DNA of 64,000 bases, from the NCBI GenBank assembly GCA_964419335.1, contig CAYQOX010000022.1, positions 6,991-70,990 of the forward strand, read 5' to 3'. The notes beneath the pieces were generated by a model. It was not told the origin of the DNA, made no database searches, and was given only the letters and a program-made list of their open reading frames with translations. The translations under genes and the position numbers were made by a program. This document shows positions 26,293 to 33,340 of this stretch, piece after piece (positions within the stretch are counted from its first letter, which is position 1; each line of letters opens with the position of its first letter). Source of the DNA: CAYQOX01 sp964419335. GTDB taxonomy: Bacteria > Hinthialibacterota > Hinthialibacteria > Hinthialibacterales > Hinthialibacteraceae.

Positions 26293-26559
26293 ATGAGAGG
26301 AAATGGAGTTCTGTTTTGGGGAATTTTATTTCTCTTAGTTCTAATGTGCATAATCCCGGGGGCGTCCTGGCGCTACGGTTTAAAACGAGCCTATAGACGT
26401 ACAGTGAACGCTTTGAAATGGCAGCCTTTTCTTCCGTATATTTCTGGAGAAAGGGAAAGTAAAAAAAAGCATATTACCTTAGAAAAAGAATGCGGGACTC
26501 AGGCGCATCGAGAATCGTATGGAAAAATCTTCATCCGTAATCGGACGCAAACGCAATAA
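26293..26559 (+). CDS. Small single-pass membrane protein of unknown function
   Basis: The gene encodes 88 residues and begins at an ATG with a perfect AGGAGGT seven bases upstream, which makes it convincing despite its size. The product has one hydrophobic helix (VLFWGILFLLVLMCIIPGA) and then a basic cytosolic tail rich in Arg and Lys (RYGLKRAYRRTV, SKKKH). No family is recognised. A possible -10 box (TACAAT) lies about 45 bases before the start. The gene stands alone, divergent from yacG and followed by a hairpin. Confidence 0.65.
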   Translation: MRGNGVLFWGILFLLVLMCIIPGASWRYGLKRAYRRTVNALKWQPFLPYISGERESKKKHITLEKECGTQAHRESYGKIFIRNRTQTQ

Positions 26560-26594
26560 CGGGATTTTCTTTTCAGGGAATTATGTCTATAGTG

Positions 26595-26624
26595 CATGGG
26601 CGGGACCCAAAAGGTTCCGCCCAT
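26595..26624. terminator. Hairpin, possible terminator
   Basis: CATGGGCGGGACC pairs with GGTTCCGCCCATG around about five bases, with one mismatch. No good T-tract follows on either strand, so it may be a transcript-stabilising hairpin. It lies just after the small membrane protein gene. Confidence 0.5.
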
Positions 26625-26655
26625 GTCTATATTGAAAAATTGATGTTTATTTATC

Positions 26656-27804
26656 ATGATAGAGTTCCTGAAATATTTCGTTCCCACTTCTATTCGAAGC
26701 ATCCTCCGTAAAAGGTATGGTTTGGCAAAGAATGTTGCCTGTGAAAGAGGATTAAGTACCGAAGCCCTGCTGCATTTAACCCGTGGCTATTTTGAGTCCC
26801 TCGAAGTTAAAGAGAACTGTCTTTATGGGCATGGGTGGATACTTATTCCCTCGACTCCTATTGAACGAATGGAATTGTGGATCGCAGGTGAAGCGGTATG
26901 TGAAGTCGAGAGGATGGAACGTCCGGATGTAGCGCAAAGTTTTTCTTTTTTGGAGCATGCGAAAAATAGCGGTTTTCGTTTTGCCTGGGAATTGCCAAAT
27001 GATTTATTGCATGATTTCACAGAATTGCAAATCGTGGGATATCGTAATAAGAAAATTGTTGGTCGCTTAGAGACATTTTACCGAAGTGATTTGATGGAAT
27101 GTGTTCCCTGTCCACCAGTCGATTTAATTCGCCGGGTAGATGGCTGTGACATTCCAACATTTTATATGCTGAAAGGCGTCAAGAATTATTACGAGTTTTG
27201 CCAACTTATTGAGCAGTATACGAAAGTGGGCGAAGTGAATTCGCTTCTTGATTGGGGCTGCGGTTGCGGGCGTATTATTAGTTTCTTTGAGCGTTTCAGT
27301 CTTATTCCGAAGATTTATGGGTGTGATATTGATGAAGAAGCGATCGCTTGGTGTCAGGAACATTTACCGCGTGCCTCGTTTTGTGTGAGTCCTCTCTATC
27401 CGCCAACAGAATATGAAGCCCAGCAATTTGATTTAATCATTTCTTTTTCGGTTTTTACTCACTTGAGCCGTGAACTTCAATTTCAGTGGTTGGAAGAACT
27501 ACAGCGTATTAGCCGCCCGGGAGGTTACCTTTTTGTGACGGTGCAGGGAGAGTTTGCGGCTTTGCCTAATCTATTGCAGGGGAAACTTAACGAAGAGCTT
27601 CGTGATGGGATTCATGATGAGATTCGAGACCCACGCATTGGAGAGGTGGCGCCGCCAGGGTATTACCGCAGTGTATTTCAAACGAAGGAATATACTTTGC
27701 GAGAATGGTCCCGCTATTTCGAGATTTTGGAATGCCGTATGGGTGGGGCGGGAAACCATCACGATTTGATCGTCATGAGAAACAGAGAGTTTGAATCCCT
27801 ATAA
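26656..27804 (+). CDS. SAM-dependent class I methyltransferase
   Basis: The 382-residue protein has an N-terminal part of about 190 residues with no recognised family, then a class I methyltransferase. Motif I is LLDWGCGCGRIISFF, motif II is IYGCDIDEEAIAW, motif IV is FDLIISFSVFTHLS and motif V is RISRPGGYLFVTVQG. It should use S-adenosylmethionine. The N-terminal region, beta-rich and with conserved-looking WILIPSTPIERMELWI, resembles extra domains fused to glycan-modifying methyltransferases, but this is weak. No good ribosome binding site precedes the ATG. The target is unknown. Confidence 0.8.
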   Translation: MIEFLKYFVPTSIRSILRKRYGLAKNVACERGLSTEALLHLTRGYFESLEVKENCLYGHGWILIPSTPIERMELWIAGEAVCEVERMERPDVAQSFSFLEHAKNSGFRFAWELPNDLLHDFTELQIVGYRNKKIVGRLETFYRSDLMECVPCPPVDLIRRVDGCDIPTFYMLKGVKNYYEFCQLIEQYTKVGEVNSLLDWGCGCGRIISFFERFSLIPKIYGCDIDEEAIAWCQEHLPRASFCVSPLYPPTEYEAQQFDLIISFSVFTHLSRELQFQWLEELQRISRPGGYLFVTVQGEFAALPNLLQGKLNEELRDGIHDEIRDPRIGEVAPPGYYRSVFQTKEYTLREWSRYFEILECRMGGAGNHHDLIVMRNREFESL

Positions 27805-27827
27805 TCCAATATCAATGATTATTTTTA

Positions 27828-27912
27828 TGGCTCATCAAGAAAGTGAGTATTTTTTTGGACAAACACCTCGGGGATGGGTTCTGCTTATCTCCGCGCGTCC
27901 TGAAGGGCCGCT
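27828..27912 (+). repeat. Dispersed repeat, copy 1 (matches 63915-64000)
   Basis: Eighty-five bases match the last 86 bases of the window with eight substitutions and one single-base indel, about 90 percent identity, in the same orientation. The match starts at TGGCTCATCA and runs through CCTCGGGGATG and CTCCGCGCG to AAGGGCCGCT. It may continue, because the second copy is cut by the window edge. Reading frames are not preserved across the indel, so it is conserved as DNA or RNA, not as protein. Confidence 0.85.
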
Positions 27913-27994
27913 TGCACCGAAAGCCGTTCCACACAAGCCCCTTCAGCGTTTTGGTTCGATTCAGATCCATTGAAAAGAGCCAGGGTTCTCACTG

Positions 27995-28043
27995 TAGAAT
28001 CATGTCCTGTTTTCCTTAAGATGTACTCAAATACAGGAAGAAC
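27995..28043 (+). repeat. Copy 2 of the short dispersed repeat (shared with 3490-3548)
   Basis: It begins with the shared TAGAATCATGTC and ends with AAATACAGGAAGAAC; nine to ten bases in the middle of the other copy are missing. It lies 83 bases after the larger repeat and just before the terminator at 28060, in the same strand orientation. Confidence 0.5.
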
Positions 28044-28059
28044 CATTTTGATAAAGGAA

Positions 28060-28093
28060 GGGGTTGCTCACTTGTTTGAGCAACCCCCTTTTT
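28060..28093. terminator. Intrinsic terminator downstream of clpB and of the methyltransferase
   Basis: GGGGTTGCTCA (28060-28070) pairs with TGAGCAACCCC (28077-28087) and is followed by TTTTT on the + strand. On the minus strand a TTCCTTTAT stretch follows. It lies between convergent genes and could serve both. Confidence 0.8.
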
Positions 28094-28118
28094 GCGTGTG
28101 TTATTAGGGCACGTAATT

Positions 28119-30758
28119 TTATACCGCCTCAGCGATGTTATCCTCTTGGGGGTTCTCGTGGGTGATCACGATTTCGTCATTTTGCATGTCGACCGTGATT
28201 TTGGCGCCATCCATAATATCACCAGCGATCATCGCTCGCCCCAATTTGGTTTCCATCTCTTTTTGTAACAAGCGTCGCAGCGGCCGCGCCCCAAAATTGG
28301 GATCGTAGCCGCGAAGAGCAAAATTCTCTTTGGCGGCATGGGTCATATCTAAGGTCATGCGACGATCGGCCAAACGCTTGCGCAGATCTTCAAGCATAAG
28401 ATCGACGATTTGCTCCATTTCTTCCAGACGCAAGGTCTTGAAGAGGACAATATCATCAACCCGGTTAAGGAATTCAGGCAAGCAATGGGCTCGTAATTCA
28501 CGCATGACGTTGGTGCGGGCCTCCTCTTTGATGTTTCCTTGATCATCAATTCCTTCCATGAGGAAGTGCGAACCGATGTTTGATGTCATAATGATGACGG
28601 TGTTCTTAAAATCGACGGTACGGCCTTTCGCATCGGTCAAGCGTCCATCATCGAGGATTTGCAGTAATACGTTAAATACATCATGATGGGCTTTTTCGAA
28701 TTCATCGAAGAGGATGACGCTGTAAGGTTTACGCCGAACTTGCTCGGTTAATTGGCCACCTTCTTCATATCCGACATAGCCGGGCGGTGCACCGATGAGA
28801 CGCGCAACCGTGTGCTTTTCCATATACTCCGACATGTCGATACGTATCATATTTTCTTCCGTGTCGAAGAGGGAAGCGGCCAATGTTTTTGCGAGTTCGG
28901 TTTTTCCCACACCCGTGGGGCCAAGGAAGATAAACGATCCGATAGGACGCCGTGGATCCTTGATCCCTGAACGTGCGCGCAAGACTGCATCGGCCACGGC
29001 TTGTACCGCTTCGTCTTGTCCAATCACCCGCTGATGGAGTACTTTGTCTAAGCGTAGGAGTTTCTCTTTTTCTCCCTCGACCAAGCGGGTTACGGGAATG
29101 CCGGTCCAACGGGAGACAATTTCGCCAACTTCTTCTTGCGAGACAAAATCCCGCAAGAATCGATACTGTTCCTGTTTTTGTTCGAGTGATTCCTCATACT
29201 CTTTTAGAGTTTTTTGTAATTCGGGCAATTTTCCATGCCGCAATTCGGCGGCTCGACTGAGGTCATAGTTACGCTCTGCACGTTCGATTTCTTGTTTGAC
29301 GTCTTCAATTTCTTTACGGAGGGAATTGATATTTTGCAGCGTTTCTTTTTCCGCTTCCCACTGGGCTTTCATACTATCGGATTTGGCCCGAAGATCGGCC
29401 AGTTCTTTTTGTAGATTTTTCAAGCGTTCTTTACTGGCTTTATCTTTCTCTTTGCTCAAGGCTTGTTCTTCAATTTCCAATTGCATGACTCGCCGAGTGA
29501 CTTCATCCAATTCAGAAGGCATGGAGTCGATCTCGGTGCGGATCATAGCACAGGCTTCGTCGATTAAATCAATGGCTTTATCCGGTAAGAAGCGGTCCGT
29601 AATGTAACGGTTGGATAAAACCGCGGCGGCTACCAAGGCGTTATCTTGTATCGCCACACCGTGATGAACCTCAAAACGTTCACGTAATCCGCGGAGGATC
29701 GAGACGGTGTCTTCCACGGTGGGTTCATCGATCAAGATCGGTTGAAAACGGCGTTCTAGAGCAGCGTCTTTTTCGATGTGTTTGCGGTATTCATCCAAGG
29801 TGGTTGCGCCAATGCAATGGAGTTCGCCCCGAGCGAGCATCGGTTTAAGCATGTTGCCAGCATCGACGGCTCCTTCCACATTGCCTGCACCGACGATGGT
29901 GTGTAATTCGTCGATGAAGAGAAGGATTTGCCCTTCGCTTTCTTTGATTTCATTGAGCACGGCTTTGAGGCGTTCCTCGAATTCACCGCGGTATTTTGCC
30001 CCGGCGACGAGGGCGCCCATATCGAGAGCAAAAATTCGCTTATTTTTTAATCCCTCAGGGACATCGCCGCGTACGATACGATGGGCTAAGCCTTCCACGA
30101 TGGCTGTTTTTCCAACACCTGGGTCTCCGATAAGGACTGGATTATTTTTCGTTTTTCGAGACAGAATGCGGATAACCCGGCGGATTTCACCATCGCGGCC
30201 GATGACCGGATCCAGTTTGCCTTGTTCTACGGCACCCACGAGGTCTTGGCCATAACGTTCCAAGGCTTCGTAGGTGGTTTCTGGGGTCGAACTGGTGACG
30301 CGCTGTTTCCCGCGGACATCGGTTAACGCTTGGAGAAAGCGATCCGCGGTAATACCGGAGCTGGCCAAGGTTTGGCTGGTGAATTGGTGAGTTCCTTCGT
30401 TGATGATGGCCAGCATTAAATGTTCCACACTGACATATTCATCTTTTAATCGTTTAGCCTCATCTTCTGCTTTAATGAGTACATTGGATAAGCGGTTGGA
30501 GATATAGATTTTCCCCGCTTCAACGCCCTGTCCACTCATCCGGGGGCGACGCTCAATCTCATTCGTTATTTTTTGCTTAATGGATTCTACTTGAACATTC
30601 ATTTTAGACAGCAGTCGAGGAATTAGTCCCTCAGGCTGTTCTAATAAAGCAAGCAGTAAATGCTCCACATCTACTTCAACATGGCCATAACGTAAGGCTT
30701 TGGTTTGCGCGTCATTTAGCGCTTCTTGGGATTTTAAGGTTAATTTATTTGGATCCAT
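28119..30758 (-). CDS. clpB: ATP-dependent chaperone / disaggregase ClpB
   Basis: The 879-residue protein has the full ClpB layout: an N-terminal double repeat (TLKSQEALNDAQTKALRYGH...), first AAA+ module with GDPGVGKTAIVEGLA near residue 200, a long coiled-coil M-domain at about 410-530, and a second AAA+ module with GPTGVGKTELAKTL near residue 605 and a GARPLRR sensor-2 near the C-terminus. The M-domain separates it from ClpA/ClpC. It extracts polypeptides from aggregates together with DnaK/DnaJ. A DnaJ-like gene lies 75 bases upstream on the same strand. No CIRCE element was seen before it. Confidence 0.97.
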   Translation of the reverse strand: MDPNKLTLKSQEALNDAQTKALRYGHVEVDVEHLLLALLEQPEGLIPRLLSKMNVQVESIKQKITNEIERRPRMSGQGVEAGKIYISNRLSNVLIKAEDEAKRLKDEYVSVEHLMLAIINEGTHQFTSQTLASSGITADRFLQALTDVRGKQRVTSSTPETTYEALERYGQDLVGAVEQGKLDPVIGRDGEIRRVIRILSRKTKNNPVLIGDPGVGKTAIVEGLAHRIVRGDVPEGLKNKRIFALDMGALVAGAKYRGEFEERLKAVLNEIKESEGQILLFIDELHTIVGAGNVEGAVDAGNMLKPMLARGELHCIGATTLDEYRKHIEKDAALERRFQPILIDEPTVEDTVSILRGLRERFEVHHGVAIQDNALVAAAVLSNRYITDRFLPDKAIDLIDEACAMIRTEIDSMPSELDEVTRRVMQLEIEEQALSKEKDKASKERLKNLQKELADLRAKSDSMKAQWEAEKETLQNINSLRKEIEDVKQEIERAERNYDLSRAAELRHGKLPELQKTLKEYEESLEQKQEQYRFLRDFVSQEEVGEIVSRWTGIPVTRLVEGEKEKLLRLDKVLHQRVIGQDEAVQAVADAVLRARSGIKDPRRPIGSFIFLGPTGVGKTELAKTLAASLFDTEENMIRIDMSEYMEKHTVARLIGAPPGYVGYEEGGQLTEQVRRKPYSVILFDEFEKAHHDVFNVLLQILDDGRLTDAKGRTVDFKNTVIIMTSNIGSHFLMEGIDDQGNIKEEARTNVMRELRAHCLPEFLNRVDDIVLFKTLRLEEMEQIVDLMLEDLRKRLADRRMTLDMTHAAKENFALRGYDPNFGARPLRRLLQKEMETKLGRAMIAGDIMDGAKITVDMQNDEIVITHENPQEDNIAEAV

Positions 30759-30832
30759 AATTGTACCTCACTTTTTTGAAATTGTTCTTTTTTATGATTA
30801 AAATGTTTTTTATTCTTCGAGAGGAAATCAGA

Positions 30833-31804
30833 TTACGATTCGTTTCGTGGATTCATTTTAGAGACCCGGGCGAGTGCTTGATAAATACGTCGTTCTGAAT
30901 CAGTCAAACGAGTAGGAATGGCAATCACAAAGTTTATATATAGATCTCCGTGGGTGCCGTTCTTTTTTGGAAGCCCTTTGCCTCGCAGCCGCATTCGCTT
31001 TCCTGAACTGGTTCCCGCGGGCAAGCGAATTGACATCGAGCCTGCCAACGTGGGAACTTGCACCCATGAACCGAGCGCCGCTTCATAAGGAGCGACCGGC
31101 ATATCCACAAGAAGATCGTATTCTTTCACAGTGATATGAGGATGTGAGAGAAGATTGATCTTGATGAATAAATCACCGGCGGACCCACCTTTTTGCCCGT
31201 TGTTGCCTTGTCCCCGAAGACGGATGCATGTCCCATCTCGGGTGCCCGGGGGGATTTTTAGTTCGTATTTTTTTTTCTTGACGACCATTTTTCCCAAGCG
31301 GTTCTTGTGGTTTATTAGAAGTTCAAAATGTTTGATCTCTCCATGGTATAATTCTTCTAGCGTGACTTCTAATTCAGCGACAAGATCACTCCCACGTTGG
31401 GGATGGGCATAAGCCCGGGCAAAAAATGAATCACGTGCTTTTTTGGCGCTGTTGAAAAACGATTCAAAAAACTTACTGAATCGTCCCGAATGTTCTTCTC
31501 GTTCGAAAGCCCCGTTGTTATTTTGTTCTGAAGAACGGAAAGATTCGTTGGGCTTGCGATGCGTGTTTTTATCCGTTGTGTGAAACGGATAGGCTTCTCG
31601 GTCATATTTTTTGCGCTTTTCCGGGTCACTTAGAACTTCGTACGCTTCATTGATTTGTTTGAAGCGTTCCTCAGCGTAAGGAAGGCGGTTGATGTCTGGA
31701 TGGTATTTTTGGGCCATGCGGCGAAATGCTTTACGCACTTCATCCGCACTCGCACTTCGCTGAATTCCCAGTACAACGTAATAATTGGGAACTTTCAATA
31801 CCAT
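30833..31804 (-). CDS. DnaJ-like co-chaperone without zinc finger (CbpA type)
   Basis: From the ATG at 31804 the protein has 323 residues. The J-domain holds the HPD motif in KYHPDINRLP and ends with EAYEVLSDPEKRKKYDREAY. A polar linker (about 70-115) replaces a Gly/Phe-rich region, and two DnaJ C-terminal domains follow (DLVAELEVTLEELYHGEIKHFEL, IPPGTRDGTCIRLRGQGNN, LPAGTSSGKRMRLRGKGLPK). There is no CxxCxGxG cluster, so it is a class II Hsp40. It should stimulate DnaK ATPase and hand clients on to ClpB, encoded next downstream. Confidence 0.93.
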   Translation of the reverse strand: MVLKVPNYYVVLGIQRSASADEVRKAFRRMAQKYHPDINRLPYAEERFKQINEAYEVLSDPEKRKKYDREAYPFHTTDKNTHRKPNESFRSSEQNNNGAFEREEHSGRFSKFFESFFNSAKKARDSFFARAYAHPQRGSDLVAELEVTLEELYHGEIKHFELLINHKNRLGKMVVKKKKYELKIPPGTRDGTCIRLRGQGNNGQKGGSAGDLFIKINLLSHPHITVKEYDLLVDMPVAPYEAALGSWVQVPTLAGSMSIRLPAGTSSGKRMRLRGKGLPKKNGTHGDLYINFVIAIPTRLTDSERRIYQALARVSKMNPRNES

Positions 31805-31816
31805 CTTGGCACTCAA

Positions 31817-32294
31817 TTCTAAAAAGATATAGTTTTTAATCCATCAACCTACTTTGAGAAAGGACGGCTTTTATTTTATCATGGAATAGATAGTCGTTAA
31901 ATTTGAATCTTCGCTTAAGAGGAAATTTTTATTTTTTAAACCTCGTTGGCTGTACTCAACCACCTTAATTTTATCAAGTTTTAGCCGTCTTTCTTCCTTC
32001 GCTTACGCGTAGAGATCGTATCGCAACCTGACTTTACCTCCTTCTTAAAATGTTTTTTCATTAATAAGTTTATTTACAAAAAAGAGGCCAAAATGAATAA
32101 TATGATATAAGTATTTTATTTTATTTGAGATGTAATTGTTTGTTTAAAGATGAATCGGGGGTAGGGGATGCTCATGGGTACAAAAAATGCGCCATATTGA
32201 CGCGCTTCGAGGGGGCTGGTAGGGTAAGATTTACATTAAAAAGAAATTTAATATAATGTTTATATCTCTATAATGAAAAGAGAAAAGAAAAAGT
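31817..32294. other. Intergenic region with an orphan ribosome-binding-site-like sequence
   Basis: About 480 bases lie between the DnaJ-like and HD-protein genes. The minus strand carries a perfect AAGGAGGT core (within 32037-32047) followed by a TTG and only seven codons before a stop. Two TATAAT hexamers occur on the + strand at 32252 and 32269 without good -35 boxes. No larger gene is present. Confidence 0.5.
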
Positions 32295-32414
32295 ATGCGG
32301 AATAAAGCTCATAACCCACGATCTTTTATGAATTTAGTGCGTCTTGTTGGACTTACTGCGTTAACCGGGGTTATTTATATGATTTTGAAGTTGCAGGGAA
32401 AACTACGTCTGTAG
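32295..32414 (+). CDS. Candidate 39-residue membrane peptide
   Basis: A short frame encodes 39 residues with a basic N-terminus (MRNKAHNPRS) and one hydrophobic segment (VRLVGLTALTGVIYMIL) ending in a basic tail. TATAAT lies 21-26 bases upstream of the ATG. The ribosome binding site is poor (AGAAAAAG). Its last 44 bases overlap, antisense, the end of the HD-protein gene. It may be real or an accident of composition. Confidence 0.25.
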   Translation: MRNKAHNPRSFMNLVRLVGLTALTGVIYMILKLQGKLRL

Positions 32415-33054
32415 ATTGCTCTTCTTGCGTTTGATTTGAGGATAGTTGAATGTACATACCAAAAGTTCGTACAAACAAATTCTTTTTCTTTTCAATCGCA
32501 AGCCGTGCTTCTTTGAATGACCCTTCTCCGATTAGGTGAAGTGTCAATGTATCGGTTCCATTTTCACAATTTACTTCTTTTACGTTGGCTTGATGTGAGC
32601 GATCTAACGCGTCGGCAATGCGCAACAAAGAAGCGAGTTTTTGGATGTTATATTGATCTTCCTCGCTAAGCAACATAAATTCATGGTGCTTTTTCTTGGG
32701 ACTTCCTTTTCGATGATAGCGCGCAACGTTTGCGATGATGCGTTTGTCGCGCTCACTCATGGATGGCAAATTCGCCCCTAAGATCATTCGCATGGAATGC
32801 TTATGATGCTTTTGCCTGCTTACGGCATAACCAATATCATGGAGGTAGGCAGCGCATTCAAGCCAAAGGCGTTCTTGTTCTCCGCAAAGATGCAAATGTT
32901 TTAATTGATCAAATAGGCTTAAAGCGAGTTTACACACGTGTTTCGAATGAACAGGGTCACGGTCATACTTGTTGATATAGTGCAATACTTCATTGCGCAA
33001 AACCGTTGGTTGATCGACTTGGTTTGTATCAATCACGATAAAATCGTTTCTCAT
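32371..33054 (-). CDS. Stand-alone Ppx/GppA C-terminal-type HD domain protein
   Basis: Starting at the ATG at 33054 the protein has 227 residues; a TTG at 33093 is an alternative. The sequence matches the HD-fold C-terminal domain of exopolyphosphatase/GppA: HSKHVCKLALSLFDQL, CAAYLHDIGYAVSRQKHHKHSMRMI, IANVARYHRKGSPKKKHHEF and LASLLRIADALDRSH. The HD pair in YLHDIGY and the preceding His are potential metal ligands. The catalytic actin-like ASKHA half of Ppx/GppA is absent. A role in (p)ppGpp or polyphosphate binding is possible but unproven. It appears monocistronic. Confidence 0.8.
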   Translation of the reverse strand: MRNDFIVIDTNQVDQPTVLRNEVLHYINKYDRDPVHSKHVCKLALSLFDQLKHLHLCGEQERLWLECAAYLHDIGYAVSRQKHHKHSMRMILGANLPSMSERDKRIIANVARYHRKGSPKKKHHEFMLLSEEDQYNIQKLASLLRIADALDRSHQANVKEVNCENGTDTLTLHLIGEGSFKEARLAIEKKKNLFVRTFGMYIQLSSNQTQEEQSTDVVFPATSKSYK

Positions 33055-33253
33055 AAGTTTTTCATTTGTTTCCAAGTATGATTGTTTTACCAATTAGAAA
33101 TACGAAAAACGGATATCTTTAAGTAATATAACGCATTCAAAAAAAAGTGTCACAAAAGTCGGTATTAATAATCCTAACGGAAATTTAATAATTTTAAACC
33201 CCTTTTATTTTGAATTTATCTATCTGTTTTACTTAGATTTAATTCTATCGATA

Positions 33254-33294
33254 TAAAAATCCCCCGAACATATTACTTGTACAATGTTCGGGGG
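33254..33294 (-). terminator. Intrinsic terminator of the heparinase-like gene
   Basis: CCCCCGAACAT (33261-33271) pairs perfectly with ATGTTCGGGGG (33284-33294). On the minus strand the hairpin is followed by ATTTTTATA. It is about 50 bases past the stop of the lyase gene. Confidence 0.85.
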
Positions 33295-33340
33295 AAGCCT
33301 GATCGTTCGTATATTTTATTTGAGTTACGTATTGATCATG

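Noticed and set aside
27791..27973. A 60-codon frame over the dispersed repeat
   Set aside because: It has no ribosome binding site, and the frame is broken by the indel in the second repeat copy at 63915, so the sequence is unlikely to encode a conserved protein.
30759..31860. CIRCE or heat-shock operator upstream of clpB and the DnaJ-like gene
   Set aside because: A single GGCACTC-like half-site appears near 31804, but no GAGTGCTAA partner follows, and none lies before clpB or hsp20.
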